Shown piece by piece: positions 8,896 to 17,835 of a DNA stretch of 64,000 nucleotides. The stretch comes from Planctomycetota bacterium. GTDB lineage: Bacteria; Planctomycetota; Planctomycetia; Gemmatales; Gemmataceae. The stretch is from positions 1-64,000 of the forward strand of contig JAKOSN010000171.1 in NCBI GenBank assembly GCA_029777335.1, in the 5' to 3' direction. Made by a program: the position numbers and the translations under genes. Position 1 is the stretch's first letter. Each line of letters opens with the position of its first letter. The notes under the pieces were generated by a model. It had not been told where the DNA came from. It searched no databases and saw nothing but the letters and a program-made list of their open reading frames with translations.

Positions 8896-10641
8896 TTAGC
8901 CTTGCAGTGGTATGCCATATTCGCCAAGGTCGCCCTGGGCCAGAGGCGCGAAGTAGGGAATCTCCTGCCCCAGTTCCTGCCGCACCGTGGGCGCGTGGAT
9001 GAGCCCGCGCCGTTCGAGCAAATCGAGGAAGATCTGGCCATCGACGCGGCATTCACCGGGCGGAGTCACTCCCCAGCGCAGCGCCTGGGCCAGTCCGGCG
9101 TGGTTGACAAAGGTTCCTTCCTTCTCGGCAAAACTCGACGCGGGGAGGAGATACTTCGCAGCACTGCTGATTGGCGAGGGCAGCAGATCCTGAACGATCA
9201 GCAAGGGAATGTTCTTCAGGTGCTCGGCCTGGTCGGTGCGAATCCATCCCTCTTCGCGCGGCGGATACCCCCCCGCGAGATAGAGCGCCTGGATACTGTT
9301 GCTCTGCGCGGACCGGATCACCTCGTCGAACGGGATGAGGTCGCCCTGGAAATGCCGCAACACCTCCTCCACACCGCGGCGATTGGGACATTTCTCCGCG
9401 CGGATGGTAAAGCGCACCGGCTGAATCGGATTCCCCCGGCGATCCTTGGGATAGGTATCGTCCTGACCAACGACGGGCACCGGGCCGAGGGCCAGTCGGA
9501 CCTGCCCCGACAGTCCCTTGAGGAACTTCGCCAGCAAGTACGCCTCCTCGCAGGTGAGGAACGGCGAGAGCACCCCCAGCACCCCCGTGGCATCGCGTTG
9601 CACGGCGGCCTTCAGATCCTGCACCAGTGCCTGCCGGACCTCGTTCCAGGGCGTCGGCGTGAGAGTCTGTTCGGTGCGCATCTGCGGACGGACAATCCGT
9701 TCTGGGGCGTTCACATAGTGATACCCCAGCCGGCCGTCGTCGCACATGAAATAGCCCTGCGCCTGAGGATTGTGACGCGGACGCAGGCGGTAGACCACGC
9801 TCTTGTTCGTGTCCAGATGAATGCTGCACCCGGTGCTACAGTCCGCACACACCGAGTCCACTGTTTTCAGGTTCCAGACGCGATGCGTGTAGAGGAAGTC
9901 CTTGCTGCACAATGCACCCACCGGGCACAGATCGACGACGTTGGTGGCCAGTTTGTTATTGAGCGGTTCCCCCGGGAAGATATCGATCTCGGAGTGATGG
10001 CCGCGATTGATGATCTGTAACTCGGCGGTCCCGGCCACCTCGCGCGTGAAGCGCACACAGCGCGAACACATGATGCACCGATCGGTGAACAACGTCACAT
10101 TGTCGCCAATGTGTGGCTTGTTCGGCGGCGTGTTCTTCTCGTCGATCATCCGGCTCTGTGCGCGCCCATAGCGATAGCTGTAGTCCTGGAGCATGCACTC
10201 GCCAGCCTTGTCACAGACCGGGCAGTCGAGGGGATGGTTGAGCAGAATCCCTTCCAGGGTGTCGGCCTGGGCATTTTTGGCGAGCGGATTGTTGGTGACA
10301 ATGATCGTGCCGTCGGTGGCGGGGGTTTGACAAGCCGGCACAACCTTGTTGGGGAGCAGGCTCCAGTTGATCTTCGCGGGATCGTTCTTGTCCGGATCGC
10401 GACGCCCCGTCTGCACCAGACACATCCGACAACTGGCCACCACGGTGAGGGCCGGATGCCAGCAATAGTGGGGGACAAAGACGCCGGCGCGCTCGGCGGC
10501 CTGAATCAGGTTCAACTTCTCGTTGCCGATGTCCACCGGCGCGAGGGTGAGTTTCTGCCCCCCTACCTCAACCTTGATCAGATCAGAGCGTGGCGGTTTG
10601 CCGTTGGCATCAGGCAGGACGTTGACGAAGACTGTGGCCAT
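8896..10641 (-). CDS. nuoG: NADH-quinone oxidoreductase subunit G, short form
   Basis: 581 residues, the large iron-sulfur subunit of the NADH module. The N-terminus has the 2Fe-2S site (Cys60, Cys71, Cys74 and a later CQTP), then the His-Cys3 site (HPLDCPVCDKAGEC), then two 4Fe-4S motifs (CIMCSRCVRF; LCPVGALCSKDF), and the start of the molybdopterin-type domain with VCADCSTGC. Many NuoG proteins exceed 700 residues, so the vestigial molybdopterin region is shortened. The protein ends naturally with no sign of a frameshift. Confidence 0.94.
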   Translation of the reverse strand: MATVFVNVLPDANGKPPRSDLIKVEVGGQKLTLAPVDIGNEKLNLIQAAERAGVFVPHYCWHPALTVVASCRMCLVQTGRRDPDKNDPAKINWSLLPNKVVPACQTPATDGTIIVTNNPLAKNAQADTLEGILLNHPLDCPVCDKAGECMLQDYSYRYGRAQSRMIDEKNTPPNKPHIGDNVTLFTDRCIMCSRCVRFTREVAGTAELQIINRGHHSEIDIFPGEPLNNKLATNVVDLCPVGALCSKDFLYTHRVWNLKTVDSVCADCSTGCSIHLDTNKSVVYRLRPRHNPQAQGYFMCDDGRLGYHYVNAPERIVRPQMRTEQTLTPTPWNEVRQALVQDLKAAVQRDATGVLGVLSPFLTCEEAYLLAKFLKGLSGQVRLALGPVPVVGQDDTYPKDRRGNPIQPVRFTIRAEKCPNRRGVEEVLRHFQGDLIPFDEVIRSAQSNSIQALYLAGGYPPREEGWIRTDQAEHLKNIPLLIVQDLLPSPISSAAKYLLPASSFAEKEGTFVNHAGLAQALRWGVTPPGECRVDGQIFLDLLERRGLIHAPTVRQELGQEIPYFAPLAQGDLGEYGIPLQG

Positions 10642-10738
10642 GCGTGGATGATCTCTCGGTGGTCAGGGAACCGGGGCGTTGTCCTGGCGAGGCAGTGGGA
10701 AGGAGTGGGCGAGCCAAGCGCGCCCACTCCCTGGGGGA

Positions 10739-11140
10739 TTACTTCTTGGCCAGCGGTGCTTGCTTGAACTCCTCAGGGGTCATTTTTTTGACCGAACCGT
10801 CGCCGAAGAGAACATAGCCGCCCTTGGTGGGGACCACTTTCTCGTAGCCGATCACGATCTTGCTCAACCCCTTGCCAGACTTCACCAGATCCTGCACACT
10901 CACCCCGTAGAGGAAGACGATTTCGCCGGAGGCCAGCAGGTCCAGAATCCGCTTGTTGTTCTCCAGATACGGGGCCAGGTCGGCGCCCTTGGTGGGTGCC
11001 TTGGCAATGGCGTCGCAATGGTTGTGAAACGCCAGGCCGATCTGTTTGAGATCATTGGCGGTGCGGGTCTGGGCCTGCGCCGTCCCGCTCAGGAGCAGGA
11101 CCGCACCGAAAACCGTCAGGATCGACACCAATGCGCGCAT
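10739..11140 (-). CDS. Small secreted DUF1559-like protein inside the nuo operon
   Basis: 133 residues with a clear signal peptide (about residues 1-23, ending AQA) and then TANDLKQIGLAFHNHCDA. This resembles the helix that opens DUF1559 domains (NLKQIGLALHNYHD), a pilin-like planctomycete family, but the rest of a full DUF1559 domain is absent. A C-terminal GYVLFGDGSVKKMT recalls the 'DGSV' strand of the same family. It lies between nuoF and nuoG with short gaps, so it is probably co-transcribed with complex I, although a periplasmic or surface protein has no known role there. Confidence 0.8.
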   Translation of the reverse strand: MRALVSILTVFGAVLLLSGTAQAQTRTANDLKQIGLAFHNHCDAIAKAPTKGADLAPYLENNKRILDLLASGEIVFLYGVSVQDLVKSGKGLSKIVIGYEKVVPTKGGYVLFGDGSVKKMTPEEFKQAPLAKK

Positions 11141-11164
11141 GTGTGGTCTCCAGATGTCCGTGGG

Positions 11165-12496
11165 TCAATGCACCAGGGCCAACGACTTCACTGTGCTCTT
11201 CTTCCCGTCCCGGATAAACGCCTCAAACTCGGCGCGAAACTTCTTCACGGCCAGCTTCACCGGCCAGCCGGCGCCGTCGGCAAGCCCGCAAATTGTGGTG
11301 CCCGGCATGATGCCGATGCGATTCCCCACCTCGGCGAGGATATCGAGGTCCTCGCGACGTCCCTGGCCGTGTTTGATGCGGTCGGCAATCTTGTCCATCC
11401 ACCCGGTCCCCTCACGACACGGGGTACACTGGCCGCACGATTCATGGGCGAAGAAGCGGCAGATATTGGCCAGCACATCGACAATGCTGGTGGTCTCGTC
11501 GAACACCGTCACCGCACCGGTGCCCAGCCCCAGGCAGCCGACCTTGCCAGGGCCGTTGAAATCCAGCGGCATGTCGAACTCGGCCTCGGTGATCACTCCC
11601 ATGCTGATTCCGCCGGGAATCGCTCCCTTGGCCTTGCGCCCTTGCCAGACCCCTCCGCCGTATTTGTCGATCAGTTCACGCACGGTGATGCCCATCGGCG
11701 CCTCGTAGGTGCCGGGGCGGTTCACATGGCCGCTCAGGTTGTAGAGTTTGGGGCCAAACGATCCCGCGTCGCGCGGATTGTTGGGATCAGGCGGCACGCC
11801 AAGCGAGCGGAACCACTCCAGTCCGCGATCAAGAATATGGGTCACACAGGCCATTGTCTCGATGTTATTGACGATGGTCGGCTTGCGAAACGCTCCTTCG
11901 ACCGCCGGGAAGGGCGGTTTGATGCGCGGCCAGGCCCGCTTCCCTTCCAAACTCTCGATCAGTCCCGTTTCCTCTCCGCAAATGTACGCGCCTGCTCCAC
12001 GATGAATAAAGACATCGAGGTGAAAATCCTTCCCCAGGATATTTTGTCCCAGCAGGTTGCTGGCGTACGCCTCGTCAATCGCCTTCTGCATGGCGCGGGT
12101 CGCCGGGCCATACTCGTAGCGAATGTAGAGATAGGCAGTGCGTGCGCGGATGGCATAACTCGACAGGATGATCCCCTCCAGCACCTGGTGCGGGTCCTGT
12201 TCCATCAGCACGCGATTATTAAAGGTGCACGGTTCACTCTCGTCGGCATTAACGCAGAGATAAATCGGGCCGGGGTGATCCTTGGGAAGGAATGTCCATT
12301 TGAGACCGGTGGGAAAGCCGGCTCCCCCCCGCCCGCGCAGACCGGAGTTCTTCACCGTGTTAACCACGTCGACCGGTTGCATGCTGTTCAGGGCTTTTTC
12401 CAGCGCGCGATAGCCGCCATCGGCGCGGTACGTCTCCAGCGCCGCGCTATTCGGCTTGCCGATCCGTCTTAACAGTACAGGTTCAAACTCGGCCAT
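11165..12496 (-). CDS. nuoF: NADH-quinone oxidoreductase subunit F
   Basis: 443 residues, the NADH- and FMN-binding subunit. The Gly-rich nucleotide loop GLRGRGGAGFPTGLKW begins at residue 52 and the FMN region YICGEETGLIESLEG follows later. The N3 4Fe-4S ligands are Cys354, Cys357 and Cys360 plus Cys403. Length is standard. It is preceded by nuoE and followed by the DUF1559-like gene, an unusual neighbour before nuoG. Confidence 0.97.
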   Translation of the reverse strand: MAEFEPVLLRRIGKPNSAALETYRADGGYRALEKALNSMQPVDVVNTVKNSGLRGRGGAGFPTGLKWTFLPKDHPGPIYLCVNADESEPCTFNNRVLMEQDPHQVLEGIILSSYAIRARTAYLYIRYEYGPATRAMQKAIDEAYASNLLGQNILGKDFHLDVFIHRGAGAYICGEETGLIESLEGKRAWPRIKPPFPAVEGAFRKPTIVNNIETMACVTHILDRGLEWFRSLGVPPDPNNPRDAGSFGPKLYNLSGHVNRPGTYEAPMGITVRELIDKYGGGVWQGRKAKGAIPGGISMGVITEAEFDMPLDFNGPGKVGCLGLGTGAVTVFDETTSIVDVLANICRFFAHESCGQCTPCREGTGWMDKIADRIKHGQGRREDLDILAEVGNRIGIMPGTTICGLADGAGWPVKLAVKKFRAEFEAFIRDGKKSTVKSLALVH

Positions 12497-12544
12497 GAGA
12501 TCCTCGTCGCTCGTTCGGATCGCCTTGAAGTCTTGGTGAAACGG

Positions 12545-13024
12545 CTATTGCCGTAATTCGTTCAACAGGTCATCGACCTTATCGAGCGTGACATTCATTC
12601 GGGCCGCGTCGTTGAGCAGCACACAGGGCGCGCCCTCGCAGGCACCGATGCACTCGGCGAACTCGACCGTGATCTTGCCATCCGCCGAGGTGCCTCCCGG
12701 CGTGACCTGCAGTTTGTGGCAGATCTCTCCCAGCACCTCTTCGCCGCCCCGCAGCATGCAGGCCAGGCTTCGGCACACCCACAGGCGCGTTTTTCCCAGC
12801 GGATGTTTTTCATCGCGGAAGAAGCCGTAAAACGACATCGTGTCGTGGACCTCCGCCGGACTCAGATCCAGAAGATCGGCAATCTCTCGAATTGCCTCCA
12901 GAGGCACGCAGCGCAGCTCGTCCTGCACCAGATGCAGCGCCGGCAAGGTGACGGCCTGCTTGCTTGGATAGCGGGGCAGGTAGCTTTTGATTTTCTCTTT
13001 TAGCTGCTCGCTCAGCACGCTCAT
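12545..13024 (-). CDS. nuoE: NADH-quinone oxidoreductase subunit E
   Basis: 159 residues, a thioredoxin-fold 2Fe-2S subunit of the NADH module. The four cluster ligands are Cys84, Cys89, Cys125 and Cys129 in the CxxxxC and CxGAC arrangement typical of the family, and the helical N-terminus is present. Its ATG overlaps the nuoD stop by four bases (ATGA), so D and E are coupled. Confidence 0.97.
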   Translation of the reverse strand: MSVLSEQLKEKIKSYLPRYPSKQAVTLPALHLVQDELRCVPLEAIREIADLLDLSPAEVHDTMSFYGFFRDEKHPLGKTRLWVCRSLACMLRGGEEVLGEICHKLQVTPGGTSADGKITVEFAECIGACEGAPCVLLNDAARMNVTLDKVDDLLNELRQ

Positions 13025-14244
13025 CGGTCCAGCTCCGCCGCAATGATGTTAAGGCTGCCCAGCACGGCCACCACATCGCTCACCTGATGTCCCACGATCA
13101 GCCGCGGAAAGAGCGCGAAGTGAATGAACGACGGCGGTCTGGTGCGCGCTCGATAGGCCGTCCCCGAGCCATCGGCCACCACATAAAAGCCCAGTTCTCC
13201 ATTGGGCGATTCGGTCGAGGCATACACCTCCTCGCACGGTGTTTGCCACTGCCGATTGGGCATGATCAGCTCAAAATGCTGGATCAACCCTTCAATGCTG
13301 CGATAAACCGACGACTGATTGGGGAGTACCACCTTGCTGTTGACATCCACATTCACCGGCCCCGCGGGGAGGTTCTCCACTGCCTGCTGAATAATTTTGA
13401 TGCTCTCCAGCATCTCTTCCATGCGCACCAGGTAACGCGAATAGCAATCTCCCGTGGTGGCGCAGATCACCTTGAAATCAAAATCCTTGTAGGCGAGATA
13501 CGGCCGATCCTTGCGCACATCGCGGGTCACTCCGCTGGCGCGCGCAATCGGCCCAGTGGCGCTGGTGTTGATCGCTTCTTCCCTGGTCAACACGCCAATG
13601 CCACGGGTACGATCCACAAAGATGCGGTTGCGATTGAGCAGCCGGCAGACATCGGCGTACACCGACGGGAAGCCGCGCACAAAGGCCCGCACCTTGTCGA
13701 TCCACTGATCGTCCACATCACGCAGCAATCCCCCCACGCGGGTGAAGCTGGGATGGAAGCGTTGCCCGGAGGCAGCCTCGCTGATGTCGTAAATCTTCTC
13801 CCGCTGCGCGAAGAGGTACAAAAACGCGGTGAAAGCACCGAGATCAAGCGCGGCCGCGCCGCAGCAGAGCAGATGGTCATGAATGCGCATCAGCTCGGCG
13901 AAGATGGTGCGGATGTATTTGCATCGCGGCGTCAGTTCGATGCCCAGCAGCGTTTCCACGCTGTGATGCCAGGCGATCTCATTGGCAACCGGCGAGATGT
14001 AATTCATCCGGTCGACAATCGTGACATACTGGTTGTAGTCGAGGTGCTCGCCAAGTTTCTCGAACCCCGAGTGCAGATAGCCGATATCCGGCACCGCCTT
14101 GACCACGACCTCGCCATCGATGGTGAGGATCAAGCGCAACGTGGTGTGTGTGGCCGGATGCTGCGGACCGAAATTAAGCGTCCAGAGGTATTCACGGTCG
14201 GCCCCTTCGGGGGGGGCAATAACGTCGGCCAGCTCCAGAGGCAT
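13021..14244 (-). CDS. nuoD: NADH-quinone oxidoreductase subunit D
   Basis: 407 residues, the 49-kDa-type quinone-binding subunit. It has LNFGPQHPATHTTLRL near the N-terminus with the quinone-site His, DIGYLHSGFEKL, and the C-terminal SDVVAVLGSLNIIAAELDR. The ATG at 14244 is preceded by AGGAG at eight bases; a GTG nine bases further up abuts that site and is less likely. It is separate from nuoC, unlike the fused nuoCD of enterobacteria. Confidence 0.97.
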   Translation of the reverse strand: MPLELADVIAPPEGADREYLWTLNFGPQHPATHTTLRLILTIDGEVVVKAVPDIGYLHSGFEKLGEHLDYNQYVTIVDRMNYISPVANEIAWHHSVETLLGIELTPRCKYIRTIFAELMRIHDHLLCCGAAALDLGAFTAFLYLFAQREKIYDISEAASGQRFHPSFTRVGGLLRDVDDQWIDKVRAFVRGFPSVYADVCRLLNRNRIFVDRTRGIGVLTREEAINTSATGPIARASGVTRDVRKDRPYLAYKDFDFKVICATTGDCYSRYLVRMEEMLESIKIIQQAVENLPAGPVNVDVNSKVVLPNQSSVYRSIEGLIQHFELIMPNRQWQTPCEEVYASTESPNGELGFYVVADGSGTAYRARTRPPSFIHFALFPRLIVGHQVSDVVAVLGSLNIIAAELDR

Positions 14245-14264
14245 GATGCCCACTCCTCACAAGA

Positions 14265-14768
14265 TCAGCTTTGGGCGCGCGTGATGGCCGGGAAGTTATG
14301 ACGTTCCCCCTTGCCACGCATCGGATAGTCCTTGCGCAGCGGATAGGCGGAGAACTCGTCGGGCAACAGGATGCGACGCAGGTCCGGATGGCCCTCAAAC
14401 ACAATCCCATACATGTCGTACACTTCGCGCTCCATCCAGTCTGCCCCGTTCCACAGATGGTAGACCGAGGCCAGCGTTGGCTCCGGATCATTCACCCAGG
14501 TCTTGACGACGATGCGCTCGCCGCTCTGGGTGTTGTCCAGCACATACCAGACCCCATAGCGGTCGCGCGCATCGGGGTAGTGCAGATAGTCCGCCGCCGA
14601 GAGTTCGGTGAGCAGATCGAAGCCAGCGACACGATGCAGGCACTCCATGATCCCGTGCAGTTTGTCCGCGGGAATGTGGATGCGCTGGTTGTCGCGAAAT
14701 TGCGAGGTGGTGATTCGCTCGGCCCCGAAACGCTGCCGGAGCAGGTTGACAACAGCATCAAAGGTCAT
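14265..14768 (-). CDS. nuoC: NADH-quinone oxidoreductase subunit C
   Basis: 167 residues, the 30-kDa-type peripheral-arm subunit. The signature WMEREVYDMYGIVFEGHPDLRRIL is present near residue 105, followed by the PLRKDYPMRG end motif. It lies between nuoB and nuoD with 10- to 20-base gaps. Length is normal for an unfused NuoC. Confidence 0.97.
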   Translation of the reverse strand: MTFDAVVNLLRQRFGAERITTSQFRDNQRIHIPADKLHGIMECLHRVAGFDLLTELSAADYLHYPDARDRYGVWYVLDNTQSGERIVVKTWVNDPEPTLASVYHLWNGADWMEREVYDMYGIVFEGHPDLRRILLPDEFSAYPLRKDYPMRGKGERHNFPAITRAQS

Positions 14769-14778
14769 CGGGTCCCTC

Positions 14779-15372
14779 TCAGTGGCTGTTTTGCCGGGTG
14801 GCCGTCAGATAGTTGCCCGGGGCGACGATCAGATCCGCGGGACGCAGGGCCGTGAGCGGGAGCGCCACTGGGCCCTCCAACGTCTGCCGCTGTTCAAATT
14901 CGCGTCCCTTGAGCGTGCCCGTCTGCTGGATCTTCTCCTGCAGATCGATCACCGCCTGAATCAACTGTTCCGGGCGGGGCGGACAACCGGGGACATAGAT
15001 GTCCACCGGGATAAAACGATCCATTCCCTGCACCACGGCATAGGTGTCAAAGACGCCTCCCGAGGAGGCACAGGCCCCCATGGAGATGCACCACTTCGGC
15101 TCCGGCATCTGCAGCCAGATCCGTTGCATCACCGGAACCATCTTCATCACGATGCGCCCCGCGATGATCATCAGATCACACTGGCGTGGAGTGAAGCGCA
15201 TGGCCTCGGCACCGAAACGGGCGATATCGTGCCGGGAGGCCCCCGTCGCCATCAGCTCAATCCCGCAGCAGGCGGTGGCGAACGGCATCGGCCAGAGGCT
15301 GTTCTTGCGGCACCAGTTCGCCAGTTGATCGAGCTTGGTCACCAGAACGCTGCTGGTTGAATCTAGCGCCAT
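14779..15372 (-). CDS. nuoB: NADH-quinone oxidoreductase subunit B
   Basis: 197 residues from the ATG at 15372, carrying cluster N2, the last electron carrier before quinone. The ligands are Cys35, Cys36, Cys101 and Cys130, with the same spacing as in E. coli (65 and 29 residues). The tandem-Cys motif [10 protein letters not shown] is intact. The start overlaps the nuoA stop by 10 bases. A TTG seven codons upstream is possible but is a weaker start. Confidence 0.97.
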   Translation of the reverse strand: MALDSTSSVLVTKLDQLANWCRKNSLWPMPFATACCGIELMATGASRHDIARFGAEAMRFTPRQCDLMIIAGRIVMKMVPVMQRIWLQMPEPKWCISMGACASSGGVFDTYAVVQGMDRFIPVDIYVPGCPPRPEQLIQAVIDLQEKIQQTGTLKGREFEQRQTLEGPVALPLTALRPADLIVAPGNYLTATRQNSH

Positions 15373-15755
15373 TTGAAAACCCCGCGTCGCCAAGCGTAAA
15401 GATAAGCCACGGCGAGAGTGGCCAGAAAGACAAGCACTTCCCAGAAAATCGGTTCCTTCAGTGCCGTCAGGGCTCCCTCGCTAAACAATTCATAGGCAGA
15501 GACCGCCCACGGGTAGAGGAACAACAATTCGACGTCGAAGACCAGGAAGAGGATGGCTATCAGGTAGAACTTCACATCGTAGCGCTTCCGCGCATCGCCG
15601 ATGGGATCCATCCCCGATTCGTAGGGCATCTGCTTGACGGGGGTGATGCGCTGAGGGCCTACCAGATGCGGAACGATCGTCCCCGCGATCGCAAACAGAA
15701 TCAGGAAGGCGAGGAAGAGAAAGATCGGATAGTAGGTGGACAGTGCGAAGTCCAT
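15363..15755 (-). CDS. nuoA: NADH-quinone oxidoreductase subunit A
   Basis: 130 residues with three membrane helices, the first gene of the complex I operon. The conserved loop [20 protein letters not shown] and the second helix [17 protein letters not shown] identify it. The start at [10 protein letters not shown] is chosen by homology; an open frame continues upstream but is unrelated, and no strong ribosome site is visible. A CRP-type palindrome and a terminator lie just upstream. Confidence 0.95.
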   Translation of the reverse strand: MDFALSTYYPIFLFLAFLILFAIAGTIVPHLVGPQRITPVKQMPYESGMDPIGDARKRYDVKFYLIAILFLVFDVELLFLYPWAVSAYELFSEGALTALKEPIFWEVLVFLATLAVAYLYAWRRGVFKWR

Positions 15756-15778
15756 GATCGGCCCCGACCCTGGGATAA

Positions 15779-15800
15779 CTTTGTGATAATCTTCACAAAG
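15779..15800. promoter_or_regulatory. Perfect TGTGA-N6-TCACA palindrome upstream of nuoA
   Basis: CTTTGTGA, a 6-base spacer, then TCACAAAG: eight-base arms with no mismatch. The core equals the CRP-family consensus TGTGA-N6-TCACA. Its centre is about 34 bases before the nuoA start codon, downstream of a terminator. The position suggests a Crp/Fnr-family site that controls the nuo promoter or blocks it. The promoter elements themselves are not clear, and no Crp-family gene is in this window. Confidence 0.6.
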
Positions 15801-15806
15801 TGCGGC

Positions 15807-15832
15807 AAAAAAAAGCTCGACTGGTTGTCGAG
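15807..15832 (-). terminator. Rho-independent terminator between the ABC/redoxin operon and nuoA
   Basis: On the minus strand, CTCGAC-AACCA-GTCGAG forms a six-base-pair stem with a five-base loop, followed by C and eight Ts. It lies about 190 bases past the redoxin gene and about 50 bases before nuoA. It most likely stops read-through into nuo. A leader attenuator is the alternative. Confidence 0.65.
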
Positions 15833-16024
15833 AAGCAGCGCATAACATGAACATAGAAAATGAGAGGGGGGAAACAAGAGGGGGATACAGGAAAAGCCGG
15901 ACGCACGCGGGGGGAACGAGCTGGAAGGGGGTTGCGGCCCAGAGAAAAAGCGACGGCGAGTGCGGAGATTTCCCCCCCTCCACACTCGCCGTGCACCCTC
16001 CTCCCCCAGCAACCCTGACGCGTG

Positions 16025-16651
16025 TTATTTGCGAGCAGGCGCCGCGGCACAGCGCAGCTTTTCCAGGAACTGATTCAGTTGTTCGACCTGCTTGTCGTGA
16101 TAGGTTCCCGACGTGACATGCCGGATGACTCCCTGGGTGTCCACCACCACCAGGTTCGACACCCCCGGGTGCAGGCCGAAGGTGTCCTTCAGGCGATCCT
16201 CGAAGTCCAGCGCCACAGCGACATCCGGCGATTTGGTCCGGAACTGTCCGCGAATGATGTTGGCGACTACCGACGGCACCTTGCCAATGCTGGCCACGGG
16301 GACGACGCGCACCTCGGGCATGCGGACGTCGGCGGGCCAGTTGGGGATGGGCTTCACAGGCGCCTGGCTGGCCTGCCGGGGGGGGAGGCCGCGCGCCGTC
16401 GGATGAAAGTGGACGTGGATCTGGCTGCCCAGCAGCTGGTTGGCAGCGGCGCTCTGGCGATCCCCGTAGAGCAGAACGATCACATCGCCTCGTTCCGAGG
16501 CCAGCTGATGCGGCTTCTGGAACTGGTCCTCCAGCACGATCACTGGCATTGGCGACCCAGGCCCAGGAGGCGGGGGCGCCGCAGTCGAGGGAGTTGGCGC
16601 CGGGAGAATCAGGCTCAGGGCCATGGTCAGCGAAGTGGTCAATGTGATCAT
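16025..16651 (-). CDS. Secreted redoxin-fold protein without catalytic cysteines
   Basis: 208 residues. The start at MITLTTS overlaps the permease stop by four bases (ATGA). A signal peptide or anchor covers about residues 1-25, followed by a Pro-rich linker and a thioredoxin/peroxiredoxin-like domain (DVIVLLYGDRQSAAANQ, then GVSNLVVVDTQGVIRHVTSG). Where redoxins carry CxxC after the first core strand this protein has no Cys, and it has only one Cys in total, near the C-terminus. It resembles YtfJ-type predicted transcriptional/redox proteins of unknown role. Coupling to an ABC exporter suggests the two work at the envelope together. Confidence 0.72.
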   Translation of the reverse strand: MITLTTSLTMALSLILPAPTPSTAAPPPPGPGSPMPVIVLEDQFQKPHQLASERGDVIVLLYGDRQSAAANQLLGSQIHVHFHPTARGLPPRQASQAPVKPIPNWPADVRMPEVRVVPVASIGKVPSVVANIIRGQFRTKSPDVAVALDFEDRLKDTFGLHPGVSNLVVVDTQGVIRHVTSGTYHDKQVEQLNQFLEKLRCAAAPARK

Positions 16652-17835
16652 CCACAATCTCCCTTGCAACAGCGCTGGTGATCCTGGGCGGAGAAACGCC
16701 ACAGGGCCACCAGCAGGAACGCGAGCGCGAAGGCGAGCACCATCAGGATGGCGGGCCCGACCTGAGTCCATCCCTGGCCGCGCCAGGTGACTGCGTTCAA
16801 GCCACGCGAGGCCCAGGTGGTCGGCAGTGCCAGCGCCAATCGTTGCACCCAGGTGGGCATCAGGAACGAGGGCAGCCAGAGTCCTCCCAGCAAGGACAGC
16901 GCGAGAATGGCCAGGATGGACAGGCTGCGGGCGCGCCCCTCGGTTCCCCCCAGGCTCGCCACCAGCAATCCCGTGGTCGCCGACAGCAGGGCCGCCGCGA
17001 GGGCCACCCCTCCGAAAGCGAGGAGCGATCCGTTCACGCGCACGCCAAAGACCACGGCCCCAAAGCCAAACGTGACTCCGATCAACGCCAGCGCGACGAC
17101 AGCGGTCGAGAGCACCTTGCCGGCGATCAGTGAACTCAGAGACACCGGGGCGACATGAACGCGCCGCCACAAGCCGCGCCGGCGTTCCCGCAGCCAGAGC
17201 AAACCGCTATCCATCCCCCAGAAAAGGAGATACTGGAGTGTCATCCCGCAAAAACTCAGGCTGTACGCGTGCGCCGCCAAACTGCACTCCCCCGCCAGAC
17301 ATTGATGCCGGACCGCAAACGGCCGTTCGAGCGAGAGCGGCGAGGCCCCAGCGAGCGGAGGCAACCACTCCTGAGCGGACTGCTTGAGAAACACCTCGGT
17401 GAGAACTCCCTCGGCCCAGCGCCCCTCATATTCGCGCCCGGGCTGACAGTGAATCTCGACCTCGGGGCGATTGGCCGTCTCGGTGTCCGTGGCGAATCCG
17501 CGCTTGAATCCGGCGGGCAACACAAGCACCACCCCGTTGTCGTTCTGCGCATGCCGAGCCAGGGCGCTGGCGCGCGTGCAGCGCTCAACCACCAGGTGCG
17601 GATTGGCCTGGAGCGCGTCGGCCACGCGGCCGGTGAACGGGCTGTCGTCCTCCACCACCAGCAGCACCGGCAGCCGCGGGAGTTCGGACTGGGCGGGGCG
17701 ATGAAAGATGGTGCCAAACGCCGATGCCAGCAGAATCGGCACCAGAAAGCACAGCAGCGCTCCCTGCCGATCCGCCAGAAAGAGTTTCCAGTCCTTGCAG
17801 GCCAGAGTCCAGATTAGGAGGATACGCGCCTTCAT
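16648..17835 (-). CDS. ABC-2 type exporter permease
   Basis: 395 residues. One membrane helix near the N-terminus (ALLCFLVPILLASAFGTIF), a ~150-residue extracytoplasmic domain, then five to six C-terminal helices including SLSSLIAGKVLSTAVVALALIG and the typical LALPTTWASRGLNAV ending. This is the ABC-2/YhfE-NatB-like layout of drug, lipid or Na+ exporters; the substrate is unknown. The ATG at 17835 overlaps the upstream ATPase stop by four bases, and the gene overlaps the redoxin start in the same way. Confidence 0.88.
   Translation of the reverse strand: MKARILLIWTLACKDWKLFLADRQGALLCFLVPILLASAFGTIFHRPAQSELPRLPVLLVVEDDSPFTGRVADALQANPHLVVERCTRASALARHAQNDNGVVLVLPAGFKRGFATDTETANRPEVEIHCQPGREYEGRWAEGVLTEVFLKQSAQEWLPPLAGASPLSLERPFAVRHQCLAGECSLAAHAYSLSFCGMTLQYLLFWGMDSGLLWLRERRRGLWRRVHVAPVSLSSLIAGKVLSTAVVALALIGVTFGFGAVVFGVRVNGSLLAFGGVALAAALLSATTGLLVASLGGTEGRARSLSILAILALSLLGGLWLPSFLMPTWVQRLALALPTTWASRGLNAVTWRGQGWTQVGPAILMVLAFALAFLLVALWRFSAQDHQRCCKGDCG

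Noticed and set aside
10679-12472. A 597-codon plus-strand open frame antisense to nuoF and the DUF1559-like gene
   Set aside because: It overlaps two well-supported genes and has no recognisable family; the sense genes account for the conservation.
15363-16655. A 430-codon frame suggesting a nuoA fusion to an N-terminal domain
   Set aside because: The upstream 300 codons overlap the redoxin gene and a T8 terminator and lack coding character; only the last 130 codons are NuoA.
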